A stretch of DNA of 11,126 nt from Candidatus Sulfotelmatobacter sp. (GCA_030049565.1 JASIKQ010000461.1:1-11126), one strand, 5' to 3'; shown: positions 1 through 7,568, counted from the stretch's first letter. Program-made: numbers and translations. The notes: a model not told the origin generated them from the sequence alone.

Positions 1-148
1 CGTTGACGGCGAATTCTTCGCTAGTCTGGCCAATGAGCTGATGCTGTTCGGTGAAATCTTCGGGCGTGAAGATTTCGTCAGGGCGGCGGGTTTCAAGAAG
101 GAAGCTGCCGCCGAAAATCCTGACTTTTGGAACTGTCGTCGTTGCCAT
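1..148 (-). CDS. fadE: Acyl-CoA dehydrogenase, N-terminal fragment (FadE-like), cut by window edge
   Basis: Only the first 49 codons lie in the window; the rest continues past position 1. The N-terminus carries a GGSFLLE stretch (about residues 13-19) followed by IFTPEDFTEQHQLIGQT (about residues 26-42). This matches my memory of the start of FadE-type acyl-CoA dehydrogenases of the B. subtilis FadE/VLCAD-like group (GGSFLIE...VFTPEDF). These FAD enzymes catalyse the first, trans-2-enoyl-CoA-forming step of beta-oxidation. The flavin and catalytic-base regions are off the window. The ATG at 146-148 is preceded by a good Shine-Dalgarno (GAAGGG, 155-160, 6 nt spacing), which supports this start. 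It lies 108 nt downstream of fadA on the same strand, matching the B. subtilis fadN-fadA-fadE order. The family call rests on a short fragment plus context. Confidence 0.82.
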   Translation of the reverse strand, partial: MATTTVPKVRIFGGSFLLETRRPDEIFTPEDFTEQHQLIGQTSEEFAVN

Positions 149-256
149 TGATTACCCTTCAAAAATGAAATCTCCACGAGCAAGCATAGAAGCTGAGAGA
201 CATTTCATTGTATGCGAGGAAAACTTACTGATCTGGTGCTTTTCTCTGCCCCGAAG

Positions 257-1435
257 TTACGAAAGGCTTTCGAAAATTCCCGCTGCACCCATGCCCCCAC
301 CGACACACATGGTTACCATGCCGTAGCGCGCGTTGCGGCGCTGCAGTTCGCGGAGCATCGTGGCCGGCAGTTTTGCCCCGGTGCAGCCGAGTGGATGACC
401 CAAGGCAATCGCCCCACCGTTCGGATTGACCTTCGCCGGATCAAGCTCGGCTTCTTTCATTACAGCAAGCGATTGCGCGGCAAAAGCTTCGTTCAGCTCG
501 ATCACATCGATATCGGAAAGCTTAAGACCTGCCATCTTCAACGCTTTGGGGATGGCGAAGACCGGGCCCAGACCCATTTCTTCAGGTTTATATCCAGCGG
601 TTGCGAATGAAACATATCGGGCCAAGGGCTTAATGCCGAGCGCCTTTGCTCGCTCGGCCGAAATGACGACGGCTGCCGCCGCGCCGTCCGACATCTGCGA
701 AGAATTGCCCGCCGTCACGGTTCCTTTGACATGAAACGCCGGCTTTAGCGCGAGCAGCGCTCCGAGCGAAGTGTCGGCGCGTGGGCCTTCATCCATGTTG
801 AAAATAATCTCCTGCCGCTTGGGTTTTGCCCCGTTCGGAGCGGTAAAGCTTACCGGCACGGGCACAATTTCGTCGTCAAACTTGCCCGCCTTGATCGCTG
901 CCAACGCCTTGTGGTGGCTGCGCAGCGAAAATTCGTCCGCCTGCTCGCGCGTAATGCCGAAGCGATGGGCAACGCGCTCGGCAGTGAGTCCCATGTTGAG
1001 ATAGGCGTCGGGGTAATGGTCGACGAGCCACGGGTTTGGGGAAACTTTGTGGCCGCCCATGGGAATCATGGTCATCGACTCGGTGCCGCCAGCGACGATT
1101 ACCTCTGCGCCTCCGGCCATGATGCGCTCCGCAGCCATGGCGATGGCCTGTAGCCCGGAAGAACAAAAGCGATTGATCGTGAGTGCCGAGACTTCGACCG
1201 GCAGCCCCGCTCGCAGCGAAGCGATTCGCGCAACGTTCATCCCTTGTTCGGCCTCGGGCATGGCGCAGCCGAGGATGACATCTTCGATCTCTTTGGGATC
1301 GAGTTGCGGAACGCGGGCCAGCGCACCTTTAATGGCGATCGCCGCCAATTCGTCGGGCCGGGTTGAGCGGAGCGTGCCCTTATAGGCGCGGCCCACTGGG
1401 GTTCGAACAGACGAAGCGATTATCACCTCTCGCAT
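257..1435 (-). CDS. fadA: Acetyl-CoA acyltransferase (3-ketoacyl-CoA thiolase)
   Basis: A 392-residue thiolase, normal length for the family. It cleaves 3-ketoacyl-CoA with CoA to give acetyl-CoA and an acyl-CoA two carbons shorter, the last step of beta-oxidation in the cytoplasm. All the signature elements are visible: the acylated Cys91 in NRFCSSG, the GGTESM stretch near residue 115, NEAFA at 315-319, His347 in GHPLGCTG, and the second catalytic Cys377 in MCVGGGMGAAG. The start is ATG at 1433-1435, with only a weak, distant AAAGGA 12 nt upstream; MREVIIASSVRTPVG is a normal thiolase N-terminus. It sits 61 nt after the DUF3455 gene and 108 nt before fadE. The fad context and the partner FadN favour a degradative thiolase over a biosynthetic acetoacetyl-CoA thiolase, but chain-length preference cannot be read from sequence. 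Confidence 0.96.
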   Translation of the reverse strand: MREVIIASSVRTPVGRAYKGTLRSTRPDELAAIAIKGALARVPQLDPKEIEDVILGCAMPEAEQGMNVARIASLRAGLPVEVSALTINRFCSSGLQAIAMAAERIMAGGAEVIVAGGTESMTMIPMGGHKVSPNPWLVDHYPDAYLNMGLTAERVAHRFGITREQADEFSLRSHHKALAAIKAGKFDDEIVPVPVSFTAPNGAKPKRQEIIFNMDEGPRADTSLGALLALKPAFHVKGTVTAGNSSQMSDGAAAAVVISAERAKALGIKPLARYVSFATAGYKPEEMGLGPVFAIPKALKMAGLKLSDIDVIELNEAFAAQSLAVMKEAELDPAKVNPNGGAIALGHPLGCTGAKLPATMLRELQRRNARYGMVTMCVGGGMGAAGIFESLS

Positions 1436-1496
1436 AAGAGTTCTTAATCCTTTGTTTAATGCTCAGTTCATTCGATGAGCGGGAGCCCGTGAAGTA

Positions 1497-2066
1497 TCAC
1501 TTCGTCGGTACATAAAAATAATAATCCGCCGTGTAGCTGCTCTTGGTCTCCGTGCCTTTGTGAGCTTCATCACAACCCTCGGCTGGCGGCTGCCCGCCAT
1601 GGGTGCGAACCCGCTGGATGGTTGTGACGTTTGAGAGCAGGCCGTTTCCAGAATGGCTGACGGCCTTCACCAATAGCCACGGAACTGAGGCCGGATCGAG
1701 CGCATCGACTTTGGCCGCGGCCTTTCCCGTGACCTCGCTGCCATCTTTCAATTTCCACGACGGTCCAGCCGAATGTTCGCCAATCACTTTATCCTTGCGA
1801 TCGTGCAACTCGGCTTCGGGGCCTTTCAAGATCCAGGTAAATTTGCCGTCAGCGCCGGCCTGGCAAGTGTAGATCTGCGATCCCGTCGCATGCACGTATA
1901 GCACAACTTCTTCACCAGAAGGAGCCTGAATCGCATCCGGCACATCAGGCGGAGATTCCTTGAAGCCGGCGTCTTTTGCCTGCGCTTTCGCGGCAAGGTG
2001 CGCCGATGAAAGCATGAGAATGCCCGCGCCTAAGAGTGTAGCAGCAAATAGTGGACGCTTTCTCAT
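1497..2066 (-). CDS. Exported DUF3455 family protein
   Basis: A 189-residue protein with a Sec signal peptide: basic MRKR start, hydrophobic stretch at about 7-25, likely cleavage after AQA at 28-30. The mature part has the pattern I recognise as DUF3455: an N-terminal PSGEEVVLYVHATGSQIYTC segment, GEHSAGPSW near 97-104, DGSEVTGK, VPWLLVKA near 128-135, VTTIQRVRTHGG near 147-158, and a YTADYYFY end. Two cysteines, Cys68 and Cys165, are the only ones in the mature protein and could form a disulfide in the periplasm. The family has no function I know of. It lies 30 nt after the LolA-like gene and 61 nt before fadA, inside the beta-oxidation gene run. No clear Shine-Dalgarno precedes the ATG at 2064-2066, which hints at coupling or a weak start. 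Confidence 0.88.
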   Translation of the reverse strand: MRKRPLFAATLLGAGILMLSSAHLAAKAQAKDAGFKESPPDVPDAIQAPSGEEVVLYVHATGSQIYTCQAGADGKFTWILKGPEAELHDRKDKVIGEHSAGPSWKLKDGSEVTGKAAAKVDALDPASVPWLLVKAVSHSGNGLLSNVTTIQRVRTHGGQPPAEGCDEAHKGTETKSSYTADYYFYVPTK

Positions 2067-2096
2067 TTGCGCAATTTTAGCAGGACAATGTCGCGC

Positions 2097-2855
2097 TTAC
2101 GGCTTCTCCCAATGAGTGCTGTCGAATTGCTTGGGATCGAACGTGCCAGGAGCGAGCTTCGCATTTGCCTGAACGTTAGAGTATTCCTCACCGAAAACTT
2201 TCTTGTCACCTACATAAACTTCGACTCGCTCGGCCAGCCAGGCATCTCCTAGGCGGTGGTAGTCTTCAAAGCGAATGTCCTGGATCTTCGCGGGATCATC
2301 TTGCGCGGGCTCAAACAGACGCACGAAGAGAAGACGATTTTTGTCAATCCAAAACTGCTTCGATTTAAGATCGCCTTTCTCTGCGCCAACAACGTAGACC
2401 GGTTGTCCCTCCCAGCTATCTTCGTGAAACCTCGTCAGGTCGTAGCCCTCGGATTTCGCGACATTGGCCGTCGTCTCCGGCGGTTGGCGATAGACATCAA
2501 AGCCAAGAACCAGAAGCATATTTACCAGAGGCCGGCTTCCCACTTCCCTGCCGGCTCTGAAACTAATAGCGGTTCCATCGACCAGAACAACTCCATTGCC
2601 ATCGCTTGGATTGCCGATATCAATGCGCAGCTTTCCCGGCAGCTCCGCCGCCTCGTGCCAACTCTCCACCTTCGTCACGCCATCGGCATTGTAAGTTGTG
2701 CTTTTCTGGTCAAAGGTCAGGGTTCCGTACCAGGCCTTCGCATAGCGATCGTGCATGGCACGCAGCAGGTCTTCACCGCTGCGGATGTCCTGGGCATGAG
2801 CCGTCGAGAGGTTCAACAGAATGACGATCGGGACCAGCGCTCTTGAGATGTTCAT
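2097..2855 (-). CDS. Exported LolA-like (outer-membrane lipoprotein-sorting fold) protein
   Basis: A 252-residue protein. It begins with a short signal peptide ending in AHA (19-21), so the mature protein should start at Gln22 in the periplasm. The rest lacks membrane segments and is rich in alternating beta-strand patterns, such as WYGTLTFDQKSTTYNADG near 42-59, PGKLRIDI near 73-80, QFWIDKNRLLFVRL and IQDIRFEDYHRLGDAWLAERVEVY. This layout (strand plus aromatic, 'W.E....P.KLRID', 'fwIDk..l...r') resembles LolA/LolB-like lipid-binding beta-cradles (DUF4292 or outer-membrane lipoprotein-sorting proteins). I infer a hydrophobic-ligand or lipoprotein-related role; true LolA function is not shown. 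The ATG at 2853-2855 is 3 nt after the fadN stop and has GAGGA at 2864-2868 (8 nt spacing), so it is very likely cotranscribed and translationally coupled with fadN. Confidence 0.75.
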   Translation of the reverse strand: MNISRALVPIVILLNLSTAHAQDIRSGEDLLRAMHDRYAKAWYGTLTFDQKSTTYNADGVTKVESWHEAAELPGKLRIDIGNPSDGNGVVLVDGTAISFRAGREVGSRPLVNMLLVLGFDVYRQPPETTANVAKSEGYDLTRFHEDSWEGQPVYVVGAEKGDLKSKQFWIDKNRLLFVRLFEPAQDDPAKIQDIRFEDYHRLGDAWLAERVEVYVGDKKVFGEEYSNVQANAKLAPGTFDPKQFDSTHWEKP

Positions 2856-2858
2856 ATG

Positions 2859-5309
2859 TCAGTTCCTCAGCGTCTTTCCCGTCTTCAGCGTGTATTGGAT
2901 CCGCTCTTGCGTATTCTTTTCGCCGCAGAGCGATTTGAAAGCCTCCCGCTCGAGGTCGAGGATGTACTGCTCGCTGACAGGTGTTCCGGCGGTGATATTC
3001 CCGCCGCACAGCACTTCCGCGATCTTCGTTCCCAACTTCACTTCGTAGTCGGTGATGAAGTCGCCCTGGCGCATCAAATGCACCCCCATCTTCAGCGTAG
3101 CCAGCAGATTCTCGCCGGGCGCGGGGATCTGGGTGCGCGGAATCGGCGGCGCGTACCCCGCACGGACTATTTCCAGGGCGCGATTTTTCGCGTCAGTGAG
3201 TACGCGCTCGCGGTTCATGGTGATTCGGTCGCTCTCGCTGAGAAATCCAAGAGCGCGGGCTTCATACGCCGACGTCGCGACTTTGGCCGTGGCAATGGTT
3301 TCAAAAGCGCGCTTTATCGCTTCCAGCATCTCGATCGAGCCGGCAAGCGTGTCCCCAGAAACATTGCCTCCGCGGTCGGCAGCCGCGCTGTCGATGGCTC
3401 GAAGCAGCATTTCTTTGCAGCCTCCGCCGCCGGGCAGCAGACCTACGCCCACCTCGACCAGCCCGGTATAAAGCTCAGCATGGGGCTGACGCGCTGCCGC
3501 GTGAAGCGAGATTTCAGTGCCTCCACCGAGGCAGAGGCCAAAGGGCGCACACACGACCGGCTTAGGCGAGAACTTAATCGCCTGCGTCATTCCTTGAAAT
3601 TGGCGGATGGCGAGGTCGACTTCGTCCCATTCCCCCTCTTGTACGCTCATCAACAGCAGCATCAGATTCGCGCCCACAGAGAAGTTCGTCGCATCGTTCG
3701 TGATGACAAAAGCGTCGAAGTTATCGCCGGGCCCGCCTGACTTCAAGGTTTGCGCGATCAAGCTGATGATGTCGCCACCCAGAGCATTCATCTTGCTGTG
3801 AAACTCGATGCAGCCCACGCCATCGCCGAGATCGATTAGTGATGCGCCGGAATTTCTCTTGACCACGCCATTTGATTTTTTGGCGACAGTCACTGACCAC
3901 ACTCCTTCTGGAACGGAGATAGGCAGCCAGCTTTCAGTTTGCAGGCTCCAGAACTTGCGCCCAGATGGCGAAGCCGCGTCATCGATGTACCAGCCTTTGT
4001 GGCCGGCAGCGAGCAGTTTTTCCGCGTTCGGCGCTATCGGCTTGCTCTCTTTTTTCATGCGGGCGACGGTGGCCTCGACGCCGACGGCGTCCCATAGCTC
4101 AAACGGTCCCAATTCCCAGTTGAAGCCGAGGCGCATGGCGCGATCGATTTCGACAATCGAATCAGAAATCTCCGGTACCCGGTTGGCGGAGTATGTCCAC
4201 AACTCGGAAAGCGCCGACCAGAGAAACTGCCCAGCTTTGTCGCCTTTCTGCGGCGCTGGTCCATCGAAGCCCAGCAGCATCCGCAAACGTGCCCCGGTAT
4301 CCTCAATGTTTTTCGCCATGTCGAGCGCCGCAAATTTCGGTCGGTGGCGAGGATGGTATTCGAGGGTTTTCCAGTCGAGAGCAAGACGCTCATCTTCCTT
4401 GCCCTCAGATCCTTTTACCCTTTTGTAAAAGCCGTCTTTAGTTTTGTCGCCGAGCCACTTCCGCTCAAGCATCTCAGTGAAGAAGTTTGGCAGGCGCAGG
4501 TCGCTGCGTTCGTCGTGGACGTTCGCAGTCATGTTGCTGACGACGTGGCCGAGAATATCCAACCCGACCAGGTCAATCGTTCGGAAAGTCGCGGACTTGG
4601 GCCAGCCCACCACCTGTCCGCTGAGCGCGTCAACCTCTTCGATGGTCAAATCCATCTCCTGCATCAGCCGCATGACATTCAGCACCGAGAAGGTGCCGAT
4701 ACGGTTGGCGATGAAGTTGGGCGTATCCTTGGCCAGCACCACGCCTTTGCCGAGACGCACATCGCAAAAGTGGCGGACGGCCTCGAGCAGGCAGCGGTCA
4801 CTCTCCGGCGTAGGAATCAGTTCCAGCAAACGCATGTAGCGCGGAGGATTGAAAAAGTGCGTGCCAAACCATGATCTACGGAAATCATCGGAAAATCCTT
4901 CAGCAATCTTTCCGACAGGAAGGCCGCTGGTGTTGGTGGTGATAATCGTGCCCGGCTTCCGAATCTCTTCGACCCTTCTAAGCAACGCACGCTTGATATC
5001 TAAATTTTCGACGACGGCTTCGATGATCCAATCGGCCGCCGACAGCTTCTTCAGGTCATCTTCAAAATTTCCGATGGTGACAAAGCGTGCCAGCGAGGCT
5101 TCCATGAAAGCCGCAGGTTTGGATTTTTTCGCCGCATCGAGTCCGGCGGCAGCGATTTTGTTTCGCTCAGCCGCACCCGCCGTGGGAGGGACGTCTTTAG
5201 CAACAATGTCAAGCAGGTCGCTGGGAACGGCGGCGTTGGCAAAATGCGCGGCGATGCGCGCGCCCATGGTTCCGGCGCCGAGGATGGCAACTTTATTGAT
5301 TCGCTTCAT
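2859..5309 (-). CDS. fadN: FadN-type bifunctional 3-hydroxyacyl-CoA dehydrogenase / enoyl-CoA hydratase
   Basis: An 816-residue cytoplasmic beta-oxidation enzyme with the dehydrogenase first and the crotonase domain last. This is the reverse of E. coli FadB and the same as B. subtilis FadN. Residues 6-16 hold the NAD-binding GxGxxG (GAGTMG, 11-16). NTS is at 126-128, the catalytic His151 lies in GTHFFNPP, Glu163 completes the dyad, and DTPNFIANRI is at 195-204. A C-terminal dehydrogenase half spans about 205-440. The crotonase part starts near 485. It has the oxyanion segment NFSVGANLMLLL (542-553), GLCLGGGTEI with Glu599, and VEVGVGLLPGGGG with Glu619; these two Glu match the acid/base pair of enoyl-CoA hydratases. 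It should hydrate enoyl-CoA and oxidise the L-3-hydroxyacyl-CoA to 3-ketoacyl-CoA for FadA. The ATG at 5307-5309 has only a weak ribosome site; an 11-bp direct repeat lies just upstream. Confidence 0.95.
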   Translation of the reverse strand: MKRINKVAILGAGTMGARIAAHFANAAVPSDLLDIVAKDVPPTAGAAERNKIAAAGLDAAKKSKPAAFMEASLARFVTIGNFEDDLKKLSAADWIIEAVVENLDIKRALLRRVEEIRKPGTIITTNTSGLPVGKIAEGFSDDFRRSWFGTHFFNPPRYMRLLELIPTPESDRCLLEAVRHFCDVRLGKGVVLAKDTPNFIANRIGTFSVLNVMRLMQEMDLTIEEVDALSGQVVGWPKSATFRTIDLVGLDILGHVVSNMTANVHDERSDLRLPNFFTEMLERKWLGDKTKDGFYKRVKGSEGKEDERLALDWKTLEYHPRHRPKFAALDMAKNIEDTGARLRMLLGFDGPAPQKGDKAGQFLWSALSELWTYSANRVPEISDSIVEIDRAMRLGFNWELGPFELWDAVGVEATVARMKKESKPIAPNAEKLLAAGHKGWYIDDAASPSGRKFWSLQTESWLPISVPEGVWSVTVAKKSNGVVKRNSGASLIDLGDGVGCIEFHSKMNALGGDIISLIAQTLKSGGPGDNFDAFVITNDATNFSVGANLMLLLMSVQEGEWDEVDLAIRQFQGMTQAIKFSPKPVVCAPFGLCLGGGTEISLHAAARQPHAELYTGLVEVGVGLLPGGGGCKEMLLRAIDSAAADRGGNVSGDTLAGSIEMLEAIKRAFETIATAKVATSAYEARALGFLSESDRITMNRERVLTDAKNRALEIVRAGYAPPIPRTQIPAPGENLLATLKMGVHLMRQGDFITDYEVKLGTKIAEVLCGGNITAGTPVSEQYILDLEREAFKSLCGEKNTQERIQYTLKTGKTLRN

Positions 5310-5338
5310 GTTCGCTGAATTCCAGGCAATCCATCGCC

Positions 5339-5381
5339 AACCGAAAACCGGCGGCGCTGGAGTTGAAGTTAACCGAAAACC
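5339..5381. repeat. Pair of exact 11-bp direct repeats upstream of fadN (candidate operator)
   Basis: The 11-mer AACCGAAAACC occurs at 5339-5349 and again at 5371-5381, exactly 32 bp apart, about three helical turns. Both copies lie in the 86-bp gap between the stop of the upstream gene and the fadN start, 30-40 and 62-72 nt ahead of the ATG. An exact 11-bp repeat in so short a gap is unlikely by chance (roughly one in a thousand by a simple estimate). Same-face spacing suits binding of a regulator to tandem sites, or an activator next to the promoter. The unit itself is not palindromic, and no regulator gene is in the window. No clear -35/-10 pair was found here. Confidence 0.5.
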
Positions 5382-5395
5382 TTGAATGGGTAATT

Positions 5396-5887
5396 CTACG
5401 GCAATTTATCCACCGCCCACTCGTTATTGCCAGTATTTACGACGATGATGCTGGAGAAATGACGCCGCAGGTGATGGCCTTGATCAGAGATGCTTACGAG
5501 GACCACGGGAAACTCGTAACGGCCCCGCTTCAGCACCTTGCCCCGGCCAACCTCATAGCCGCAAGGCCCGGCATTTGAGAAAAATCTATCGACCCCATCG
5601 GCCGTGGCCGCTTCCTTGGCGTGGCTACTAAGCAGAACCATTCCGTTTTCTGCGTCTCCATTTTGCCAGGCTTGCAGAACGTGGTCCGCGGCTGCCACCG
5701 CTGGGAGGTAATCGGAATCCAGCGCGCGCTCTGCACGGGACTTGGCTGACACTGTGGCTGGCAACGCGACCAGGCAAACCAGCAACGCAAGACAAAGGCT
5801 CGCCGGTGCAAAACAATCCGGAATTTCTCGAATGGTCATGCAAGACATTATGCGGGAAAAGAGCTGTTCAAGAAACCTGGGAGGCAT
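5396..5887 (-). CDS. Small exported protein of unknown function, possibly NTF2-like
   Basis: A 163-residue reading frame. The N-terminal signal peptide has its hydrophobic core at about 28-45 and a likely cleavage after VSA (46-48). The segment before it is long, so the real start may be Met14 (ATG 5846-5848) or Met17 (ATG 5837-5839) rather than the first ATG; none has a clear Shine-Dalgarno. The mature part begins with a helix including AAADHVLQAWQNGDAENGMVLLS, then strands such as GYEVGRGKVLKRGRYEFPVVLVS and HFSSIIVVNTGNNEWAVDKLP. That helix followed by curved strands and a final 'W.VD' is reminiscent of NTF2-like/SnoaL-type domains, but this is a fold guess only. One mature Cys (109) is present. 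It lies 29 nt after the Nudix gene and 86 nt before fadN on the same strand. I do not recognise a named family. Confidence 0.7.
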   Translation of the reverse strand: MPPRFLEQLFSRIMSCMTIREIPDCFAPASLCLALLVCLVALPATVSAKSRAERALDSDYLPAVAAADHVLQAWQNGDAENGMVLLSSHAKEAATADGVDRFFSNAGPCGYEVGRGKVLKRGRYEFPVVLVSISDQGHHLRRHFSSIIVVNTGNNEWAVDKLP

Positions 5888-5916
5888 CGACGCCGCGAGC
5901 TGGCTGAAATGGCAGC

Positions 5917-6456
5917 TTAGACTTCGACTTCCAATTCTGTATGATTAGCCACGTAGTCTAGTGCCAGCCGCGCTACCTTCTTTTCGCCCGTGTAAGCCAG
6001 CAGCTTGGGAGCATCTTCCAACCTAATCCATCGTGCACGCGCCACTTCGATTCGCATTTCCGCCGAGACATCGTCGATACGCCCGGAGCGGTAGCGCATC
6101 AGATAGAAACTGACAATCTTGAAAACCCGCTGCCCATCGCCCCAGGCGCGTGTGTAGACATATTTAATGTCCGCCAGCTTGGCAATGACATCAGCGACTA
6201 CTCCAGTTTCCTCTAGAACTTCGCGTACCGCCGTATTGAATGGTTTCTCGCCGGGGTCTACCAGGCCTTTGGGAAGCGCCACCACTGGTTTCTCACGGCG
6301 TGCGATTGCGCTTCTGCGGGAGACATCGGATCGAGCGGCTTGGGCATCAATCTCCCCGGAATTCGCCGTTTCTCCTGCGGGCTCAATCGCCACCATCCAC
6401 CAAAGTCCCTCCCGTTTGCGAATGACCACGCCCCCGGCCGAAATTTCCCGCACCAT
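5917..6456 (-). CDS. Nudix hydrolase with an inserted loop
   Basis: A 179-residue cytoplasmic Nudix protein. The Nudix box is perfect at residues 64-86: G, five residues, Glu70, seven residues, then REVLEETGV, which binds the divalent metal and pyrophosphate. The leading ALPKGLVDPGE resembles MutT/Ap4A-hydrolase-like members. The protein should hydrolyse a nucleoside diphosphate linked to another moiety; the substrate cannot be told from this sequence. Between the first strands (ISAGGVVIR, WWMVAIE) and the box is a charged, Ala/Ser/Arg-rich insertion at about 27-56 that most short Nudix enzymes lack. The ATG at 6454-6456 gives MVREISAGGVV, a typical Nudix start, without a strong ribosome site. 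It is the first gene of a minus-strand run and diverges from the patatin gene across 191 bp. Confidence 0.93.
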   Translation of the reverse strand: MVREISAGGVVIRKREGLWWMVAIEPAGETANSGEIDAQAARSDVSRRSAIARREKPVVALPKGLVDPGEKPFNTAVREVLEETGVVADVIAKLADIKYVYTRAWGDGQRVFKIVSFYLMRYRSGRIDDVSAEMRIEVARARWIRLEDAPKLLAYTGEKKVARLALDYVANHTELEVEV

Positions 6457-6503
6457 AACACTCGTAAGTTAGCAGCATTGCAGGTGTTAGTCACTTTTCC
6501 CGA

Positions 6504-6523
6504 GGCAGGAAGCCGTTCCTGCC
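6504..6523. repeat. Perfect hairpin in the divergent Nudix/patatin intergenic region
   Basis: GGCAGGAA (6504-6511) and TTCCTGCC (6516-6523) form an 8-bp perfect inverted repeat around a GCCG loop. It lies 48 bp upstream of the Nudix start and 124 bp upstream of the patatin start. No T-run follows on either strand, so it is not a rho-independent terminator. It could be an operator or an RNA hairpin in either 5' leader. Nothing else definite was found in 6457-6647, and no convincing promoter hexamers were seen. Confidence 0.5.
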
Positions 6524-6647
6524 GTAATCACAGTACGAGACAAAGGTAATTTGATGTAGCACCAAAGTGGTCTGCACATTTATGCCGGAAATGGCATCCT
6601 AGAGGTTAAGAAGTGCGCGCGAAAGTTGCGCTGAACGTGGGGTTTGG

Positions 6648-7568
6648 GTGAAAAGTCTCGACAGGATCATCCGGTCGGTACAGGCGTTTGGGCGTGAGCT
6701 CTCCCGCAAAGCCGTGGATGCCGGCCCGCGCACCCCCGCAGTTGGCATTGCCTTAGGCGGCGGTTTCGCTCGCGGAATCGCCCATATCGGTGTTCTGAAG
6801 GTTCTCGAAGAAGAAGGGATCCCCGTCCGCTTTGTCGCTGGTACCAGCGTGGGCGCACTGATTGGCGCCGTGTATTGCAGCGGTGTTTCCGCTGCCGAGC
6901 TCGAAAAGGTCGCGCACTCCTGCCGCTTCACCACTTTCGCCCGCTGGACCGTCTCACGTTATGGCTTCGCCTCCAACGACCGAATGGTAACCTTCTTGAA
7001 ACGCACTTTGCAGGTGACTAACTTCGAGCAGCTGCAGATTCCCCTGGGCGTGACGGCGACGGATTTTAACAGTGGTGAAGGCGTAGTTTTTCATTCCGGG
7101 TCAATCATCGACCCGGTGCGCGCCAGTTGCGCTTATCCCGGCATGTTCTTGCCCGTCGAAATTCGCGGGCGCTATCTCGTTGACGGCATGCTTTCGCATC
7201 CCGTCCCCACTCAACCGTTGCTGGAAATGGGCGCCGAACGCGTCCTGGCGGTACATCTAAAAGGCCAGTGGGCAAAAGATGGCGCGCCGCGCCATCTTTT
7301 TGACGTAATCGGGCAATCGTTCGCGATTGCGCAGGATCAGATGAGCCATCTCTGGCGCAGCGCCGCAGATGTGCTGGTCGAACCTGACGTTGCCAGCTTC
7401 GCCTATGATGACTTCAAGCACGCCGCTGAGCTTATTCGCGCCGGAGAAGTCGCGATGCGGAAGGCTTTGCCGGAAGTACGTAAGTGGTTCGAGACTCCGG
7501 TGGAAACGCCGGCGCCTGCGAAGTCCCGTCGCGTCGTGGCGCGCCCCGCGCCCATGCCGGCAGATTGA
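6648..7568 (+). CDS. Patatin-like phospholipase/esterase (NTE/RssA type)
   Basis: A 306-residue patatin-family serine hydrolase. The oxyanion loop GGGFARG is at 37-43. The nucleophile elbow GTSVG (65-69) gives Ser67, and the catalytic Asp179 lies in VDGML, the DG dyad of the family. The usual link ASCAYPGMFLPVEI precedes the Asp. Bacterial members of the NTE/RssA group hydrolyse phospholipid or other acyl esters; the substrate here is not known. No signal peptide is seen. After about residue 285 a Pro/Ala/Arg-rich tail follows that looks disordered. The start is a GTG at 6648-6650: the frame has a stop at 6600-6602 and no better start before the domain. A weak GGGG lies just upstream. It is the only plus-strand gene in the window, transcribed away from the Nudix gene and converging on the decarboxylase with 38 bp between stop codons. 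Confidence 0.93.
   Translation: MKSLDRIIRSVQAFGRELSRKAVDAGPRTPAVGIALGGGFARGIAHIGVLKVLEEEGIPVRFVAGTSVGALIGAVYCSGVSAAELEKVAHSCRFTTFARWTVSRYGFASNDRMVTFLKRTLQVTNFEQLQIPLGVTATDFNSGEGVVFHSGSIIDPVRASCAYPGMFLPVEIRGRYLVDGMLSHPVPTQPLLEMGAERVLAVHLKGQWAKDGAPRHLFDVIGQSFAIAQDQMSHLWRSAADVLVEPDVASFAYDDFKHAAELIRAGEVAMRKALPEVRKWFETPVETPAPAKSRRVVARPAPMPAD

Noticed and set aside
2256..2846. Plus-strand frame of 196 residues opposite the LolA-like gene
   Set aside because: The minus-strand protein has a signal peptide, a ribosome site and tight spacing to fadN; the plus frame has none of these.
2856..3740. Long plus-strand reading frame (294 residues) opposite the 3' part of fadN
   Set aside because: Antisense shadow of a well-supported coding region; the translation is Arg/His-rich, shows no domain, and has no start context.
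2859..5309. Naming the bifunctional enzyme FadB or FadJ
   Set aside because: Those have the crotonase domain first; here the dehydrogenase is first, as in B. subtilis FadN.
5310..5395. Sigma-70 promoter in front of fadN
   Set aside because: No convincing -35/-10 pair with normal spacing; only the direct repeat stands out, so no promoter is called.
6599..6934. Minus-strand frame of 111 residues at the start of the patatin gene
   Set aside because: It overlaps the essential oxyanion loop and nucleophile elbow coding region of patatin and shows no protein features.
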